From contig OZ017768.1 of the NCBI GenBank assembly GCA_963969345.1, positions 4,116,718 to 4,180,717 on the forward strand: a stretch of 64,000 bases of DNA, read 5' to 3'. A program made the translations under genes and the position numbers. Below the pieces are notes generated by a model. That model saw only the letters and a list, made by a program, of their open reading frames with translations. It did not search any database and was not told the origin of the DNA. The stretch comes from Turbatrix aceti (Eukaryota; Nematoda; Chromadorea; Rhabditida; Panagrolaimidae). How positions within the stretch are numbered: position 1 is the stretch's first letter; each line of letters begins with the position of its first letter. Below, in pieces: positions 13,920 to 27,443 of the stretch.

Positions 13920-15371
13920 GCCGAATTCCAAATGTGTATTGGAAGAACACTCAATCACCGTCGAAGCGCTGCCATCGTTTTTCGCGTCAAAAAACAAAGA
14001 CAAAAAAGCAGCGAGAACACATTTTACATTTTGATCGCGGTTTTTTTTTGGCCATTAAGCGAGGGAGATCCAGATGGGTTGATGTCTGGCGAATGACTGG
14101 GGCAAATGAGTGTAAAATGTGCCAAGTAGGAGAGAAGAGAATTAAAATCATATCGCGAATTAAATATTTTTTTTACAAAACTCGGCGAAGAAACATGCAC
14201 GAAAGCGAAAATATTCTAGGACGGGCTGGGGCGGCTTGGCTTGGCTGTCAAAGGGCATGACGATGCATGACGGCTAGGAGAGGCTGGGAAAAGCCGCGAC
14301 TGACCAACCGACCGCCGTTGTTAGTGGGGTAGGCGCGCAACGAACCGCCCGGCTCGGCTCGGTTCGGCAAGCTTGGCGGACACCGTCGCGCAAGAAAAAC
14401 AAGGCAAGGTGGGTGGCCACCCCCGCAACGCAACTGAACGGCTGCGCGCATGATCGATTGATTGATCGGGCTCGGACAACAACAGGAGACCAGGTGCCGC
14501 TGCCGGTGCCGGTGAAGGTATGTAAAAGTGCATTGCGCGGCTCGATCGCAAACAAGTGTGCCAAAGAATAATTTTAGGAACTGAACCCTCTGTAAAAACT
14601 TTGCTGGCTTGTATACAATGTCATCGAAATCAAATCAAAAGACAACTGTTTCCAGTCTAGGCTTCGACGACCGCGAAAGAACAACAACCAAAAAACCCGT
14701 CGAATAGGCTTACGGTAATCAATACCAGTCCTGTCGCCGCAGCTTTTTACAGCCCGATCGACAAGACAAGCAAGCTCGAAAAAAAACAAAGGAAAGCAGG
14801 ACGCGCGCGGTCGTCGCCCCAAAAATCGCTAGGTTGAGAGAGCAGTGACGCGCACACCCACCCACCGACCAAGCCTAGCTCTCGAGGAGGGCGCGGCGGA
14901 AAACTCAAAAGGCCCTCAGATCGTCCAAAAGGGCAAATGCCGATGAACCCGGCGGTCGTTAGTGTGACAAACCGGATACGGTTTCATATGGAATGACCGA
15001 GGGGTAGAGCAAGAAAGAAGAAGCGAAGGAAAGTTTGTACTTCCTCCCAAAAGAGCAGTCATGACAGCTCCAACCTTTTTGACTCCTACTCAAGTGGTCA
15101 CAGCTGCGCGCACATGGCTGCCGTCGGGTCCGGGTCGGGTCATCATGCAGAAGAGGAGACGTGGCTGGCGCAAAAGAAGGACCGGGGCTGTCTCGAGAGC
15201 GAACACGAGTTGGAGTTCTGCGAGTCATATTCACTCCCGAGACGGAGACGGAGACGGCAGGCAGGGCAGGGAGGGCAAGGAGGCGATGATGATGACTAAT
15301 GCACTCTGACTCTTCGGGGAGTACCATGAATTCCCCCTGGTCGGCGCCCGCGCAGACGGTCAGCCGTCCGG

Positions 15372-15393
15372 CCGGCAGGCAGGCAGGCAGGCG
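15372..15393. repeat. (GGCA)n microsatellite
   Basis: About five tandem GGCA units; similar GGCAGGTA runs occur near 17.62 kb. Confidence 0.75.
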
Positions 15394-17615
15394 GGATGGC
15401 TCTCAATTTGTCGCAGTCGGACAAAAACAGCATGTCGAGATCAGATGAAATCAGCCCGGGTGGACGGACGACGACGAGATCCTCTTTCGCGGATTAACTG
15501 CGTATACCCGGTGATTTGTTTGCTCATGGCATGGGCATGATGACCGACAACAACCACGCACCCGAGACCCGAAACAATGCCCGTTGCGAAGGGGCAAACA
15601 ATTGCAACAACGGCATGAACGACCAGCGCGGAGGAAACAAAACCCAGCTGAAACCAATCCCAATCGTGTTATGACGATGGACGCGGAGAGGCAAGGCACT
15701 TCACATTTTCACATTTATCGGCGTGGCGCATGCATACATACAATTGCCACTTGACTCACCGGTCAAGCCCGGCGTGCTTCACCGGGTGGGGGGTTCTGGA
15801 TCGGTTTGGCCAGCGCAGGCGCCGGCAGTCAAGACAGGCAGGCGTTTAACGTCAACGCATCACGCCAATAAGCAGCAAAACCGGGGACAGTCCACCGACA
15901 AGTGGCCGGCTGAGTGGCCGCTGTTGTCGCTGATCGGGCGAGTTGTTTTGAGCGCATCAGAGCAACTCGCTCGCCCAAGATTATCGATGCGGTCCAGCCG
16001 CCGATTCCGATTCCCTTTTTGACCGACCACCCGCGGCGCATCAAACAAAAAACAATACGGCAAAACTTTTTTTTAAGAGAGTTGACGAAACAAAGACATT
16101 CCAGGGAGTGCTGGCTGACTTGAATCAAAGGAATTCAAATCGGGTGGATTGGAGCGTAACCAGGAGGTAAGAAAAAAAGGCATGCATGCGCGACAGCACC
16201 TTCAAGGGCTTTAAGGCAATTTTAGGTAGCATCGGTCACGGGAAAAGCTCTCCCGACCCCCGGCGGGATTTTCCCCGACAAACAAACATCTTGACGCCTT
16301 TGCATTCACCAAATCGCCAAAGCCGGAGGCTAAGGAGCGCGAAGACCACCGGGTTAGACAATAGCACGCCGCCGCTCTAAATCTCGCTATTGTTGTTGTT
16401 GCGATGTCCGAGACCCATCACCCAACAGACGAGAGGGCCTCTCCCAGGCGGAGGTCTAAGAGGTGTTGTTTTGACTCCCTCCGCCCGGCGGATCGGATCC
16501 AGAGAGCTCCTTGGATTCGGATGAGTGAGAAGAGGCGCTTGTGAAATGGAGAAGACAACGGAGAGCCGCACCTACCCCAGAGGGCCGCGTTGAATTTCAT
16601 TTCAACTTTTCAACGCCGGCCGCCGAGTGGTGAGAGGCTTTGCGCGATCTTCCTCCCTCCCCTGTCCGCTTGCCCGCGGCCAATCGGCCGGCCGGTTCCA
16701 GAAAAAAAAGAGAAACAAGCGTGAATGGAAGGAATGGAAGACGGCCCGGCCAGATCGCTCCTCGCTCCTCCTTGAGCGTAAATATGTACGCAAATAACGG
16801 CCAATTCACTCGCAAAAGTGCTTGAATTAACGCCTGGAAAAGTTGCATGCATGCGAAAAAGAAAAATAATAGAAAAAATAACCGAAACGGCGCGTTGACT
16901 TGCATGCAACGTTTGACGACGACAAAGACTTGGCCCCAGCGTTACAGCACCCATTGAGGTAGGTACAGGTACCTGGCTGACTGCCTACCGTAGCAAATAA
17001 CGTCACCGGCAATGAAAGCAATGAAACGCGTACGACAAACATTGAATTGAAAAAGTCATAAAAAAGGAGACTGCTACGAGATAAGCGATTCATTCGGATT
17101 TCCTATCCTTTCCCGGCACGCACCTGTCCTCACCTGACAACACAACGGACCACCCAAAAATGAAGTTAGTTGAAATTTGCCGTCAACTCAACTCATGATC
17201 GAAATAAATAAAAAATTGATCTGTCATCTCCCTCCGCCCGAACTGCAAAAAAAGGTGAAATAAAGTTATGGCGCGGCGGCACCTGTTCAGGTAACCAACC
17301 AACCGGTGCTGAACTGAACTCAAAAAACGTCCGCGCACGGTTTTTTGAAAAGTATAATAAAAAAATAAGGGTGACAGTTGGCGAAAAAACCTAATAGGGC
17401 AAATGTAACCGAGCCGCTAGATTGGACTAACTAGCCCGGTGGTATAATCGGATTTAACACCAAATGGAGCACGATCGGAACCAGTCGTGTTGTGTTGCAT
17501 GCGGTTTAACAGTCAGTCAATCATGATCGCAGGTGGGGTGGGTGGGGGAACGACCTGCCCGGCCGACAATTACACGGATGAAGGTGGGTTGGGTTGTGGT
17601 GGGTAAACGATTCCA

Positions 17616-17644
17616 CCAGGCAGGTAGGCAGGTAGGTAGGTGGG
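17616..17644. repeat. (GGCA/GGTA)n microsatellite
   Basis: An interrupted run of GGCA and GGTA units ending in a G-rich stretch. Confidence 0.7.
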
Positions 17645-19095
17645 GTGGCTCGGTCGATTAACGAACCGAACCATTTGCCCAAACGTTTCACGCATTTCGA
17701 AGCGAATTACGACGCTGACGCTCGTTCCCGGAGCAGGAGAAAGAGAAGGAGAATGTAAAGTCCGAATACGCGCATAATCGCTCGTAATTCGCCCTTTCGC
17801 CCCCCTCTCCGGGCCACGGGCCACGGGAAAACCAGCGGTCATCGGTCAACACGAGTCAACAATTTTCCCTCCCTTCCTTGGGTGGAAGACAAACATGCTG
17901 TTGCTGCTGCTGCAGCTGGCCACGCGAAGCAGGCGCGCAACAGCACGCCTGGACACGATACACGTTGCACGTGTGTCCAGGCATGAACCCAGAGGCTCCT
18001 AGCCAGAGGGCAAGACGGCAAAGAGAGAGCTAAGATGATAGGCCTTCCTTCGTTTGTTTTTTTCGTTCCTTTCACCCTTTCTTCATCGCTGCCACCCGCC
18101 CAGAACAAAGAAGTACGACGATTGATGCGGTCATTATCGAGGAAAAAATAAAGATACGCCAGGCCCGACAATTTTCTCACAAGGGCAATAAAAAGTCCAT
18201 GATGTTGACTGATCGGCGACAGGAATGGGGTGTACGCACACGGGCCTTGAGGTCAGACGCGCGACGACGACATGCTTCGTAAAACAGACGGTTTATGGCA
18301 ATCATTCAAAAAAAAACACCGCGGAAGAAAAAATATTATACATTGCGACACAGGGTGGGGTGCAGCAAGCGCGAGGTGCCCGATGGCGCCAACGACGAAC
18401 GACCAAGACGAGGCCATGCGTTTGTTTCATCAGAAAAGGAAGAAAGGTGGGTGAAACGGGAGGCAAATGAAGGAGAACATCGCAAAAAAAATATGCGGAG
18501 TCAAGGCTGTTCACGGTTTTTCTTCACACATCCGCAATTGCAATTTTTTTACGAACGAACAAACGAAACATTGTTTCAAAGAAGAGTTTGGTGTTGTATT
18601 TTCTACAACAACCGAAATGTCAGAATGAAGCGCTACTTGAGCGGTGGCGGTGCTGGCGGTGGTGGTGGTGGCAATTAGAAGTCGCCAGGGGAATCGCTTC
18701 AATTCGGCGCCTCCGTCCATCGCTCAATTCGCAACTCGCGGCGACGGGTCAAACGGGGGCAACCGGCGGCATGGAAGTGACCAGAGGCACCAGCATGCCG
18801 AAACACGCGCAAACATGCATGCATGCCGCCGCGCACTTGAAAGAACCCCCCTCCGCCAGTGCTTTAGTTTTACGGCATCGCGGATCTCTTGTGCAAATTT
18901 GCATACATACACATACGTTGCACAAACAAGCCAATGCCGAAGTCGCTGCCGAAGCCGCCGCCGAATCGAGAGGAGCTGAATTTGTGTCCTCGCAGTTTGG
19001 TGGCTAAATTTGTGCCCCGTCATGGACAAACTTCTTGTTTTGCAGGCCTGCTGCTCCGTTAAGCGCAGGACAGGGCACTGGACACCTCGACAGCA

Positions 19096-19124
19096 CGCGC
19101 GCGCGCGCGAACGAGCGCGCGGCA
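19096..19124. repeat. (CG)n-rich alternating purine-pyrimidine tract
   Basis: A CGCGCG run, interrupted by AACGAG, in the intergenic region. An alternating CG tract of this kind can adopt Z-DNA, but the sequence shows no function. Confidence 0.6.
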
Positions 19125-21562
19125 ATTACGGCACAGCTGGACACTGACACACTTGCCTTCGGCGAAGCTAGGGCAGCGGTAGTGGTCACTTACTTCTCCA
19201 GGGCGACGACGGGATTGATTTGAATGTGAATGGCAGGAGGACCAGCGCTAACTTCATTAACGGCTTTGCTTGCGCTGTGCTGTGACGCCCTCGGCGTCGG
19301 GGGTGGACAGGAAGGCCACTTTTCAAGCGGGTCGTTTGAAAACAAGGAAATTAGAAAGAACGAATGAATGAAAGAAAGAAAAAAAGGAAAGAATGGGTCA
19401 TGATTGCTGGGGCCTGGCCGGACCTGTGAGCGAGTTGCGCGGGCGAAGGATGAAACAAACATGTGGGACATTGGAAGAAGCCCCGGGCAATCATTCTCAA
19501 TCTGTGGAGCGGCGTTCGAGCTCGGAGATCAGGCGGGGAATCGCTTCTTCTTAGGACTGGAAACACCCCCGATTAGACGTAATCGACTCCTGCGTATAAA
19601 ATTAAAAATGAAAAATTCTGGCGTGATGCAATTTTTTTGTTGGAAACGTTTAAAAACGTAACGCTTAGCAACAATTGTCTGGTTTTAAGCAAAATTTTTT
19701 TTTGCGGATAACGTTGCTGCCCGACGAAAAACTGCACATGACAGCCCAGAACCCTTCGGCGAACACAAAAAACTCGGGTTACATTCACTCAGCGTTCAAC
19801 ATTCACGTACATAGCCGAGCCTGGAATAATTGGAATACCAATTTTGCCGTGGCATGTTCGTTCACGTACGTGCTTATTAAAGGGTTCTTGGCATCCCAAA
19901 AAATTACTAGTCCCAGTCTTGTCTGTTCGAACGTGCATCGTTGATGAAAGGCATAAGTCCAGTCCTTTTCAGTCCCAGGAGGGAAGGTGGAACAGAACGT
20001 GTCCCGGAACGAACGCGCAAAGAAAAAAAATGGTCGCCCAATTAATCCTTACTGCTAAATGCTATTTTTTAGGCCATGGCCATGGCCAAAAATATTTGGC
20101 GCAACCGGATGGGTTCTGCAAATTTTCCCAGGCCAGGGTGAAGTGCAGCGTCAAGGTTACCCACGCCAGGCAGGTGAGAAGTGATCTGTCAAAAATTTAT
20201 CTAGCACCGAGACGCCACCGCCACCTCCTTTGACAGCCGGTGCGGAACGTGGACGGACGTGGACGCCATCGTTGTCGCTGACGACGAGGAGACGGGATAG
20301 TCCATACCCTTTCCAAAGGGTATTACTTTCTTTGCGGTCATCGGGTTGTCTGACAGATCTAAACAGCCATCGATCTTGTTAACAACAACAACAAATTGGC
20401 GGGCCAACCAACCAGCATAAAAGCCGCGCAAAAGATGCTGGAGACAAAGAGAAAAATAAATTTGCCGCAAATTTATGACCTTTTAGTGGGGCAAGTTGTG
20501 CAAGTTCGGCTGCTGCAGATTTTTTTTTCGAATTATTCTTTTACACAAAAAAAAGAATAGTTTAAAGTTTTTGTTGTCCGGCTTTGAAGACAAGACAATT
20601 GTTGCACGGGTTCGTTCCGGTATTTTTTGGAAATTCAATTCTTCCAACTTTTTTGCAGATGCACCGATGCACCGGTTTTCGGATGGATATTGAAAAGCGA
20701 AAAGCGGTTTCACCTTCTTCCTGCTGATTCGAATTTCACTTTTTTATCACAGAAAACTTCTGACATCTTCAATTTCATTCAACAGATAATAATTAATTTG
20801 TGTTCGTTCTCCAGATTAACGAGGTCTTCGGTATCGCTAATGCTTGGTTTGCCTGCCTCATCACGGGCAGTGTCGAGTATTTATTTGCGCCCAACCCGCG
20901 CGCGTTGTTGTCCTCGTGTACATGTCGCCCGCCGCCCCCGGCAGCGAACGAGCAAAAAGAAAAGCTCGCTGCCGGGGATGAGGACCAACCCTGCAGGTTC
21001 CGCGCGAGTGACCAGTGGTCAGTCTGAGTCTCAGGCAGGCCCGCAGGTGTGTGTCGTGTACGTACGTATGTACGCCCCGCTATGCGAACAGGTAGAGGCG
21101 GCCGTCGTCCATCGCCTGAAATGGACAAAGCAAATATTCAATAACCACGCCGCAACCGCCGCCGTCGCCCGCGGAGTTGAGCTGCTTGCTGGGCTGTCGT
21201 TTCATCGCGCTTGAGTGTGACTGACCAGGACGAGGAGGAAGGCCTGCCTGTAGCACACGCATGCTCCGTCCTCCCCTCCGCGACCTGTCACCGGTCTCTT
21301 TTTTTCTGACTTGTCAGCCTTTGGATTCTCCCGCAGCGTTTGTTGCCTGGCTGGTCAACCCGAGGATCACGAGGCTTCCTGGAGGTCGTCTTCAACTTTT
21401 CTCCACTTTCAGGCGCTTCGACGACGTGCAGCAATCGACGGTCGACAATCGATAAGAAACCCGCAAGCGGCGTGACTCACCTTTCCCAGTCAGTTTGCTG
21501 CTTGCTGCCTGGTCTCGCAGCTTGCGCTTCTTCTTCCCCTTCCTCTTCTTCGGCTGCTGACG

Positions 21563-22945
21563 ATGACGGATCCCTACGGCAGATACAACAGGCCCTATGC
21601 GCGGCCTCCTGAGACGAGTTATCCCTACACGTACACAGATCCACCGTACTACTCAAAAGCGCCTCGCAAAGATCCCGAGCAATGCAGAGCTTTTTCTAAA
21701 TACGCCATTTACGGGTTCAACATTCTTTTCATTGTGAGTCATGCTTTGATTTTGGGAAATTTATTGATTGGGAGGTTGCTCTGGGCAACAATTGTCGATT
21801 GCCGATTGCGCGAGGCCGCTTGACCGTGATTTGATTTGACTCGTCGTTATTACATTTTTTGTCGATGCGAGTGTCATTTTCATAATTTTTGACGATCCGA
21901 ATGTCGCGCACTCATCTTAGATCTCCCAGGTGATTTCACCGACTAGCATGCTCTTTTTAGCATCGAGTATTCTTGAAAAGGACACCAAAATCAAGTGCTT
22001 GGTTGAATGTCAGTTTTTACGATACCTTGCACAATTTTTTTGATTTATCTTTGTTTTTGAGTGCTTACTTTATTTTTTACGGATCAAAAGAATCGCAAGT
22101 GCAAAAACAAAAAAAATTATCTCAAAACAAATTTTCAGCTGGTCGGCACGGCCTGCCTTGCCCTCGGCACCTGGCTCAGAACAGACAGCCGCTTCCGTGA
22201 ATTTCTGAGCGAAAGATACAAACAAGCCGTGGATGGCGCTTTTTGGGATGCGCCGACTCTTTTCACCTTTTCCTACCTGCTCATTGTTCTCGGAGCGACA
22301 ATGATCGTAGTCGCCGTGATCGGATGCTGCGGCGTCACCGAGGGCTCAAAGCTCTTCCTCGGCGTCTACGCAGCCATGGTCTTCGTCGTACTGGTCTTCA
22401 CCGCGTCATGCGGAATCTACATTCTCTACCGGCAGAACGGCATCGACGTCGAGTTATCCGACGCGCTTAATTACATGGTCCAGCACTACTATCAGGGCCC
22501 GGGCATCGTGCAGGAGGCCCTCGACCGGCTCCAACAGGCCTTCCGGTGCTGCGGCAACGCTGGGTGCTCTGATTTTCGGGCTTTTCGGCAGGATCCGCCT
22601 CGGACGTGCGATATTCGCTGCGATGGATGCCATTATCGAATTATGATGGCACTCAAGATCGGATTCTCAGTGGCAGTCGTCGTTTTTAGCATCTGCATGA
22701 TTGCTCAGGTCGTTGCTATCGCCATTGCTCTGGTCATTGCCTTCCGGGACGAACCTTCGAGAGAAGAGCGGACCGTTTACCTGTACCCTTCGCGGGAGGA
22801 ATACGAGAGGCAGTCTTTTTACCCGGGTGGTACACAGCCTCGAACCAAGGCTTACCCACTGCCGCGGGTCGATAACGGATACCAGACACAATCCCGGCCT
22901 CGGTCAGCTTACTATTATGGCACGGCGCCTCGGCAGCGATATTGA
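21563..22945 (+). CDS. Tetraspanin
   Basis: Four-pass membrane scaffold protein of tetraspanin-enriched microdomains, 325 aa, exons 21563-21733 and 22139-22945. The join falls inside the first membrane segment (FNILFI then LVGTACLALGTWL) and both exon ends are phase 0. Further membrane segments are FTFSYLLIVLGATMIVVAVIG, continuing into the CCGVTEG loop, then VYAAMVFVVLVFTASCGIYIL, and the last at SVAVVVFSICMIAQVVAIAIA. The large extracellular loop carries the diagnostic CCG (FRCCGNAGC) plus three more cysteines for disulfides. Unusually, both cytosolic ends are long and rich in Tyr, Pro and Arg: about 40 residues before the first membrane segment and about 65 after the last. I cannot assign it to a named tetraspanin. 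Confidence 0.93.
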
Positions 22946-25900
22946 CCTGCCGGACGACGATGCATTTAATTTGAAGTTGCGATCTCACCCAGCATGCACA
23001 ATGTATACACAAAAGTTATCACTGAATTGACTCCTTGTGCCCCGTGTTCAATAAACTGCCGTTTTTAACGTTTTTTTGTGGGAAATGAAGAAAATTGTTT
23101 TTGGAATTGAAATTCTTGTTTATCATCATTTGGCAACGCCAGCACGTCAAAACTGTCTTTTTTTTCCTGTTGAAACCCTGAAAATAGGCCCGGCACTTGC
23201 GTCAGAGTAACTGGCGAGGCCTCTGTTGCGGGCGTATCGCCCGGTGTCATCTGAGAAATTTCTAATGCGAGGTCAGTCCGCTTGACCGCCGGCGTTTCCT
23301 TCCTTCCTTCGTCAAAAGCAGCGTCTTTTATGCTTTAAAAAAAAGGAAAAATTTATGATAAATGCGGGCAATTTTGCGTCTCGTTGGACAAGTGTCGCCT
23401 GTTTCGCCAGCGGTCAGTTGGCAGGGACAGAGGCAAAAAGTATGTGTACACCCTGGTCAGTCGTCGGTCGTCACGGTGGTTGCTGTCGGCCGGAGAGGGC
23501 ACCTGACTGCGTCGAGCAGCGAGACGAGAGAACAATGGAACTGTGTTGTGCCACTGTCCTTGTCCCCATCCCCATTTCTGCATTTTTTTCTCTCTTTTTG
23601 GTTATTTGTGCCGCATTTTCCGTAATTCTTTTTTTTCCCCAAAGCAAATCCGGGATCTGAGAAAATCTCAAACCCCATCGCTTGTGTCAGTCGAGCGTGA
23701 GCCTTGACCGCTCCCCGTACGTGTATGCGTTTGGTCATGTCAAACATGTTGCGCATCGTCTTGTCACGCCAGTGCTGCGTGTTCTGCCTCTGCCGCTGCC
23801 GAGGTCGACCTAGTAATCCCATCAGCGTTCTTGTTGCCGGCCGCCGCGATGCGATGGATGTCATTTTCACTGTCGACTGTTTCTCTTTTTTCTCTTTTTC
23901 TGCCCGCGCGTGTATTTGAATCGTCTCCGTCTCCTTCTCCGTCGATCGTCTTTTTGACGAGTACCTACCTGCATACTACCTGATTTTTGTCGCCATCTCG
24001 ATTTCTAATAAAATACTTTATACGTAAATTTTTGATTTTTTCAGCGTTGCGAGTTATTCAATTCAAATAAAGTTCTTTTCTCTCTCTCTCGCCTAAATAT
24101 GTAGCCTTAGAAAATCCCCCATAGAGCCCTGTTCTCCCTCCCAACACGGCTCCCGGGCAGGTGTCACCATTCCCTCATCCGACGCTGCCAAAAAACAACT
24201 TGACACATAGTAGAAAGCTCACTTTTTAGTCCCTTTTGGCCCCCAAAGGATCATCCGAGCATGTTCTGCATCTGCAAAATATTATTTAAAATTCACACCT
24301 CTCCGTAACCCCTGGGCCCCCTGTTGTTTCGGATTATCTGACAATGCACGTGCGAATGCATTTCTTTGTCGTGTCTTTTCTCGCGCACTGGAGATGATGT
24401 GATCCGTCTCCTTCTCCGTCTCCCCCCCCCCAGGGTGGTGGCTGTTTTTGTCTCGAAGATGACGGTTTTGACGACATGAGGCCTACTCTCCTTTGTCTTG
24501 CGCATATCGCTCCACCGCTTAATAGCGTACTTCGTACTTGAGAGCCCGCAAAGGGCTTTTCCTACCGAAGGGGGCCTCTCCTGCGGTTTTCGGCCTTGCC
24601 TGGCTTTGTCTCTGTTGTCCGAGTACTTGACCAAAACATTTCACGTTTTTCGCAGGGCTACGAGTGGTTGGCCGTGACCTAACTGGCCCGGCTTGGCGTT
24701 GCCCCGGGCAGAACCAAACAGGTGAAAAAAGTTCATTCGACGCTCGCTAAAAAAAGCAATTATTCCTATTCAACATCCTTGGCCCACTTTTTAAAATATT
24801 TTCTTTTGATTCAGTTCCTCTGACATGAATCCCGACTTTTTAGAGATTTTTATGTTTTTTGTGGTTAGGCAGGTGTGCTCTTTACCTGTTTTGCCTCGTG
24901 TCGGGTTACCGGGACTGACCATTGTGGCTGTTTGACTGCTGGGCTGTCGTTTCAGGTGCTGACAGGAGATGTCGCTTGTTTTCCGTCCCGAATTGCAAAT
25001 TCTCTGCCTGATACAAGATACACCACTCTGTTTCCCATTTTTTCCCTCTTTGACCTGTCCAATCACTGCAGAAACTTGTTTAATCGGGATTGTGCAAGCT
25101 TGTATACAAAAGAAAGGTAGCTCCGGGGATCGGGATCCAAAATAACAAACACCTCCGCCCTCCCCCTTGACCCGATTACCGCCAGCAGAGAAAATAAGAG
25201 CAGAAAGCAGGCGAGCTCTTATTTTTGACCGGTGAGGGATTCATTTAACTGGCCGTGCTTGCTTTATCTATCCCGATATGGATATGGTCTGGTTCGGTGT
25301 GGTTGGTTCCGTTCAAGAGGTCCTTGTCTAACTTTAGTGTAGTACAACAACAGCACCACCACCGACAACGGCCTGACACTGAACGGGCACCGGACTTTTA
25401 CGTTTTAGGAGCTCAGGTGACCACTACACCTGCCCCGGTGTCACGTCGTACAACCAACCTCCCATCGCCTGCACCCAGTCGACCTCCGTTGCAGGCTGAT
25501 CCTCATCCCCGTTTTAACGATCAAATGAATCCCCCAGCTCTCTCCCAGCTTCCGGGCGTCTTTCACAGTCTGGTTTGTTTCTGGTTTTTTTTCCAGGTGC
25601 AGTATTGGACCTGCGCTACATATTTTTTTCTTGCACAGTTACTGAATTGTTTGTTACGTTTAACAACTTTTTTTTTCTTCAAAAATTATGTATTTACTTT
25701 TCCACCTTGTACAACCAACACCTTAGCTCGTTCGCGGAACTCAGATATTTACTATGTTGTTCCTTGTTTTTTAATCAGTAGAACATCCACCATCTACTAG
25801 AATCGATACGAGCGATCAAATTTCTTTCAATTTTGACTTGCTTGATGGGTAATTGTGTATTTATCTATCCAATCCCGGCTTTACTCTCGATGATTCTGTG

Positions 25901-26770
25901 TCCTGCAACAAAACCCGCAAAGAAAAACAAAAAATTCAGAGCCACTTGAACGGACCTAGGATTGACCGTTCTTCTCGTGCTTTCATTTTTTATACAAAAA
26001 AAAGTAAAAAAAAATAATCGGGAACGCATTTTAAAGATTATTCGACCAGTTTTTTTCAAAATTAAATAAACGCATTTTTTTGGGGCTTTTCGAATAATAA
26101 AAAAAAGCGTGTTTGCGCGACTGAGGTGGTCGTTTCTGCAACTTTTCGTGTCTTTAGCCTGGGCCCAGGTAACACCTGTACAACTCGCTCTTTTGTTCTC
26201 CGCTTCTTTGCTTCCTCGCTTCCTTATCTGCTGTTAATTGGTCACTAGAGCCTCTTAGAAACGCGTTTTACTCTTCCTGAGTACCTTTCAGATCGGACTC
26301 ATGCTCGGAAGATGAGTGCGTGCTTCTCATTTTTTTGAAATAAAAAAGTTATCCCTGTTGTTGTCCATGAACGAGCATGGACTCCTCACCTGACGTTCAC
26401 CTGGATTATCGCTTGAGGGGTTTGCCAGATTTTTCAGCAGCTTTACTACGTCTTTTTTTGACATATATGTCACCTTTTCACCGTTTTGTAGCAACGACCG
26501 TCGATCGTCGATCGATGCTTACGGGGGGGACACTTTTCGTATTTGGTTGAAAATCGACACCTCAACGAACGAGATTTGACGCGTTTTCGAGTGTTATTGT
26601 CACGTTTCCCTTTCCGCGGCAAAGACAGACGCGAAAAACAGTGAAAACAGACTTAGCTTACTGCAGGTCACCTTGTCGACACCCGTGGACGCACTGCAGC
26701 ACCACAAACAGCAGCACGGGTCATCTTGTGGACGACGGTCATCTCCTCCGCTCGCCCCCACAGCTCAGCG
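22946..26770. other. Intergenic region, no gene seen
   Basis: About 3.8 kb between the tetraspanin and the next gene. After the tetraspanin 3' untranslated region it holds only short open frames, T-rich tracts and a C-run near 24425. I found no conserved protein, tRNA or transposon in it. Confidence 0.6.
23050..23055 (+). terminator. Polyadenylation signal AATAAA (tetraspanin)
   Basis: A canonical AATAAA about 105 nt after the tetraspanin stop codon, followed by a T-rich stretch. Confidence 0.7.
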
Positions 26771-27427
26771 ATGACCGACGCGACGTCTTCTCTCCTCGAC
26801 GCGTCCCAGCACCCACCCGATCGCGAGGTCGATCTATCGCAGTTCTTTGCGGACGTTTCACGCACAGTCGGCAGCCTACGGGACATCATCGGCAGCTCTT
26901 CTTCGGCTTCTTCGTCGGGTGGCTCGGCGACGGCACCGATGGGCGGAATCTTTGATACAGAAGCGGCCGGCGCTGCGGGTGGTCGCGTGGCCGCTGCTGC
27001 GGCTTCGTCGGCTTTTGACAAGCTTTTTGGCGGTGGAAGTGGTGGCGGTGGAGGCGGAGTGTGCTTCAAGACGTGCGGCATGGAGGATATTCAGCTCGCT
27101 GCTAGGGTACGCATTTTTCACAAATTTAAAAAAAACTGGACTGATTTTTTAAAATAATTTTTTTTGAAAAATGCTTAAAAAATTTTTTTTCAGCGAGCCG
27201 CAGAAATGTTCATGACCCTAAAAGTCTGCAGCATCGTGCTGACCATTTTTCTCGTCCTGGCGACGATAGCCTTCACGGCGGCCCTCGTCATCTACACGGT
27301 CCGCTACCTCCTGCGCCCAGGAGACCGCGACGAGACGTCGAGCGTCTCCGTGGCACCGCTCCTCTTCGGCCGACGCAGCAGTGATAAAGCGCCGGTCCCG
27401 CCTGCGCATTCCGCTTCCCCCACCTGA
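26771..27427 (+). CDS. Unrecognised single-pass membrane protein
   Basis: Predicted 189-aa protein from exons 26771-27106 and 27194-27427; the 87-bp intron ends in a long T run plus CAG and both ends are phase 0. Residues 1 to about 100 are hydrophilic with Ser/Ala-rich (GSSSSASSSGG) and Gly-rich (FGGGSGGGGGG) stretches. A short Cys-containing segment (CFKTCGMEDIQLAAR) precedes one strong membrane helix (VCSIVLTIFLVLATIAFTAA), which is followed by a basic residue and a Ser/Pro-rich tail of about 45 residues. There is no signal peptide, so it is probably a type II or tail-oriented single-pass protein. The start at 26771 is chosen because a CCCCCACAG acceptor-like site lies just upstream; an in-frame ATG at 26726 is possible. 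I recognise no family. Confidence 0.7.
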
Positions 27428-27437
27428 TTGTTTTATT

Positions 27438-27443
27438 ATTAAA
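27438..27443 (+). terminator. Possible polyadenylation signal ATTAAA
   Basis: The common variant ATTAAA lies 11 nt after the stop codon of the single-pass membrane protein gene. It is unusually close, so the true signal may lie elsewhere. Confidence 0.35.

Larger units (their letters stand above)
9740..21562. other. Gene-poor intergenic region between divergent cadherin and tetraspanin genes
   Basis: About 11.8 kb lies between the starts of two divergently transcribed genes. Open frames here are short, mutually overlapping and of low-complexity composition, and none resembles a protein I know. The DNA is rich in short tandem runs (GAAC, CAGT, GGCA, GGTA, CATA, CG) and A/T homopolymers. It probably holds the 5' untranslated exons and regulatory DNA of the two flanking genes, but I cannot place a promoter. 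I saw no tRNA, rRNA or recognisable transposase. Confidence 0.6.

Noticed and set aside
16827..17043. Minus-strand frame with a hydrophobic start and several cysteines (MFVVRVSLLSLPVTLF)
   Set aside because: It resembles a small secreted peptide, but there is no supporting splice structure or cleavage site, and it runs into low-complexity Phe/Tyr-rich sequence. Left out for lack of evidence.
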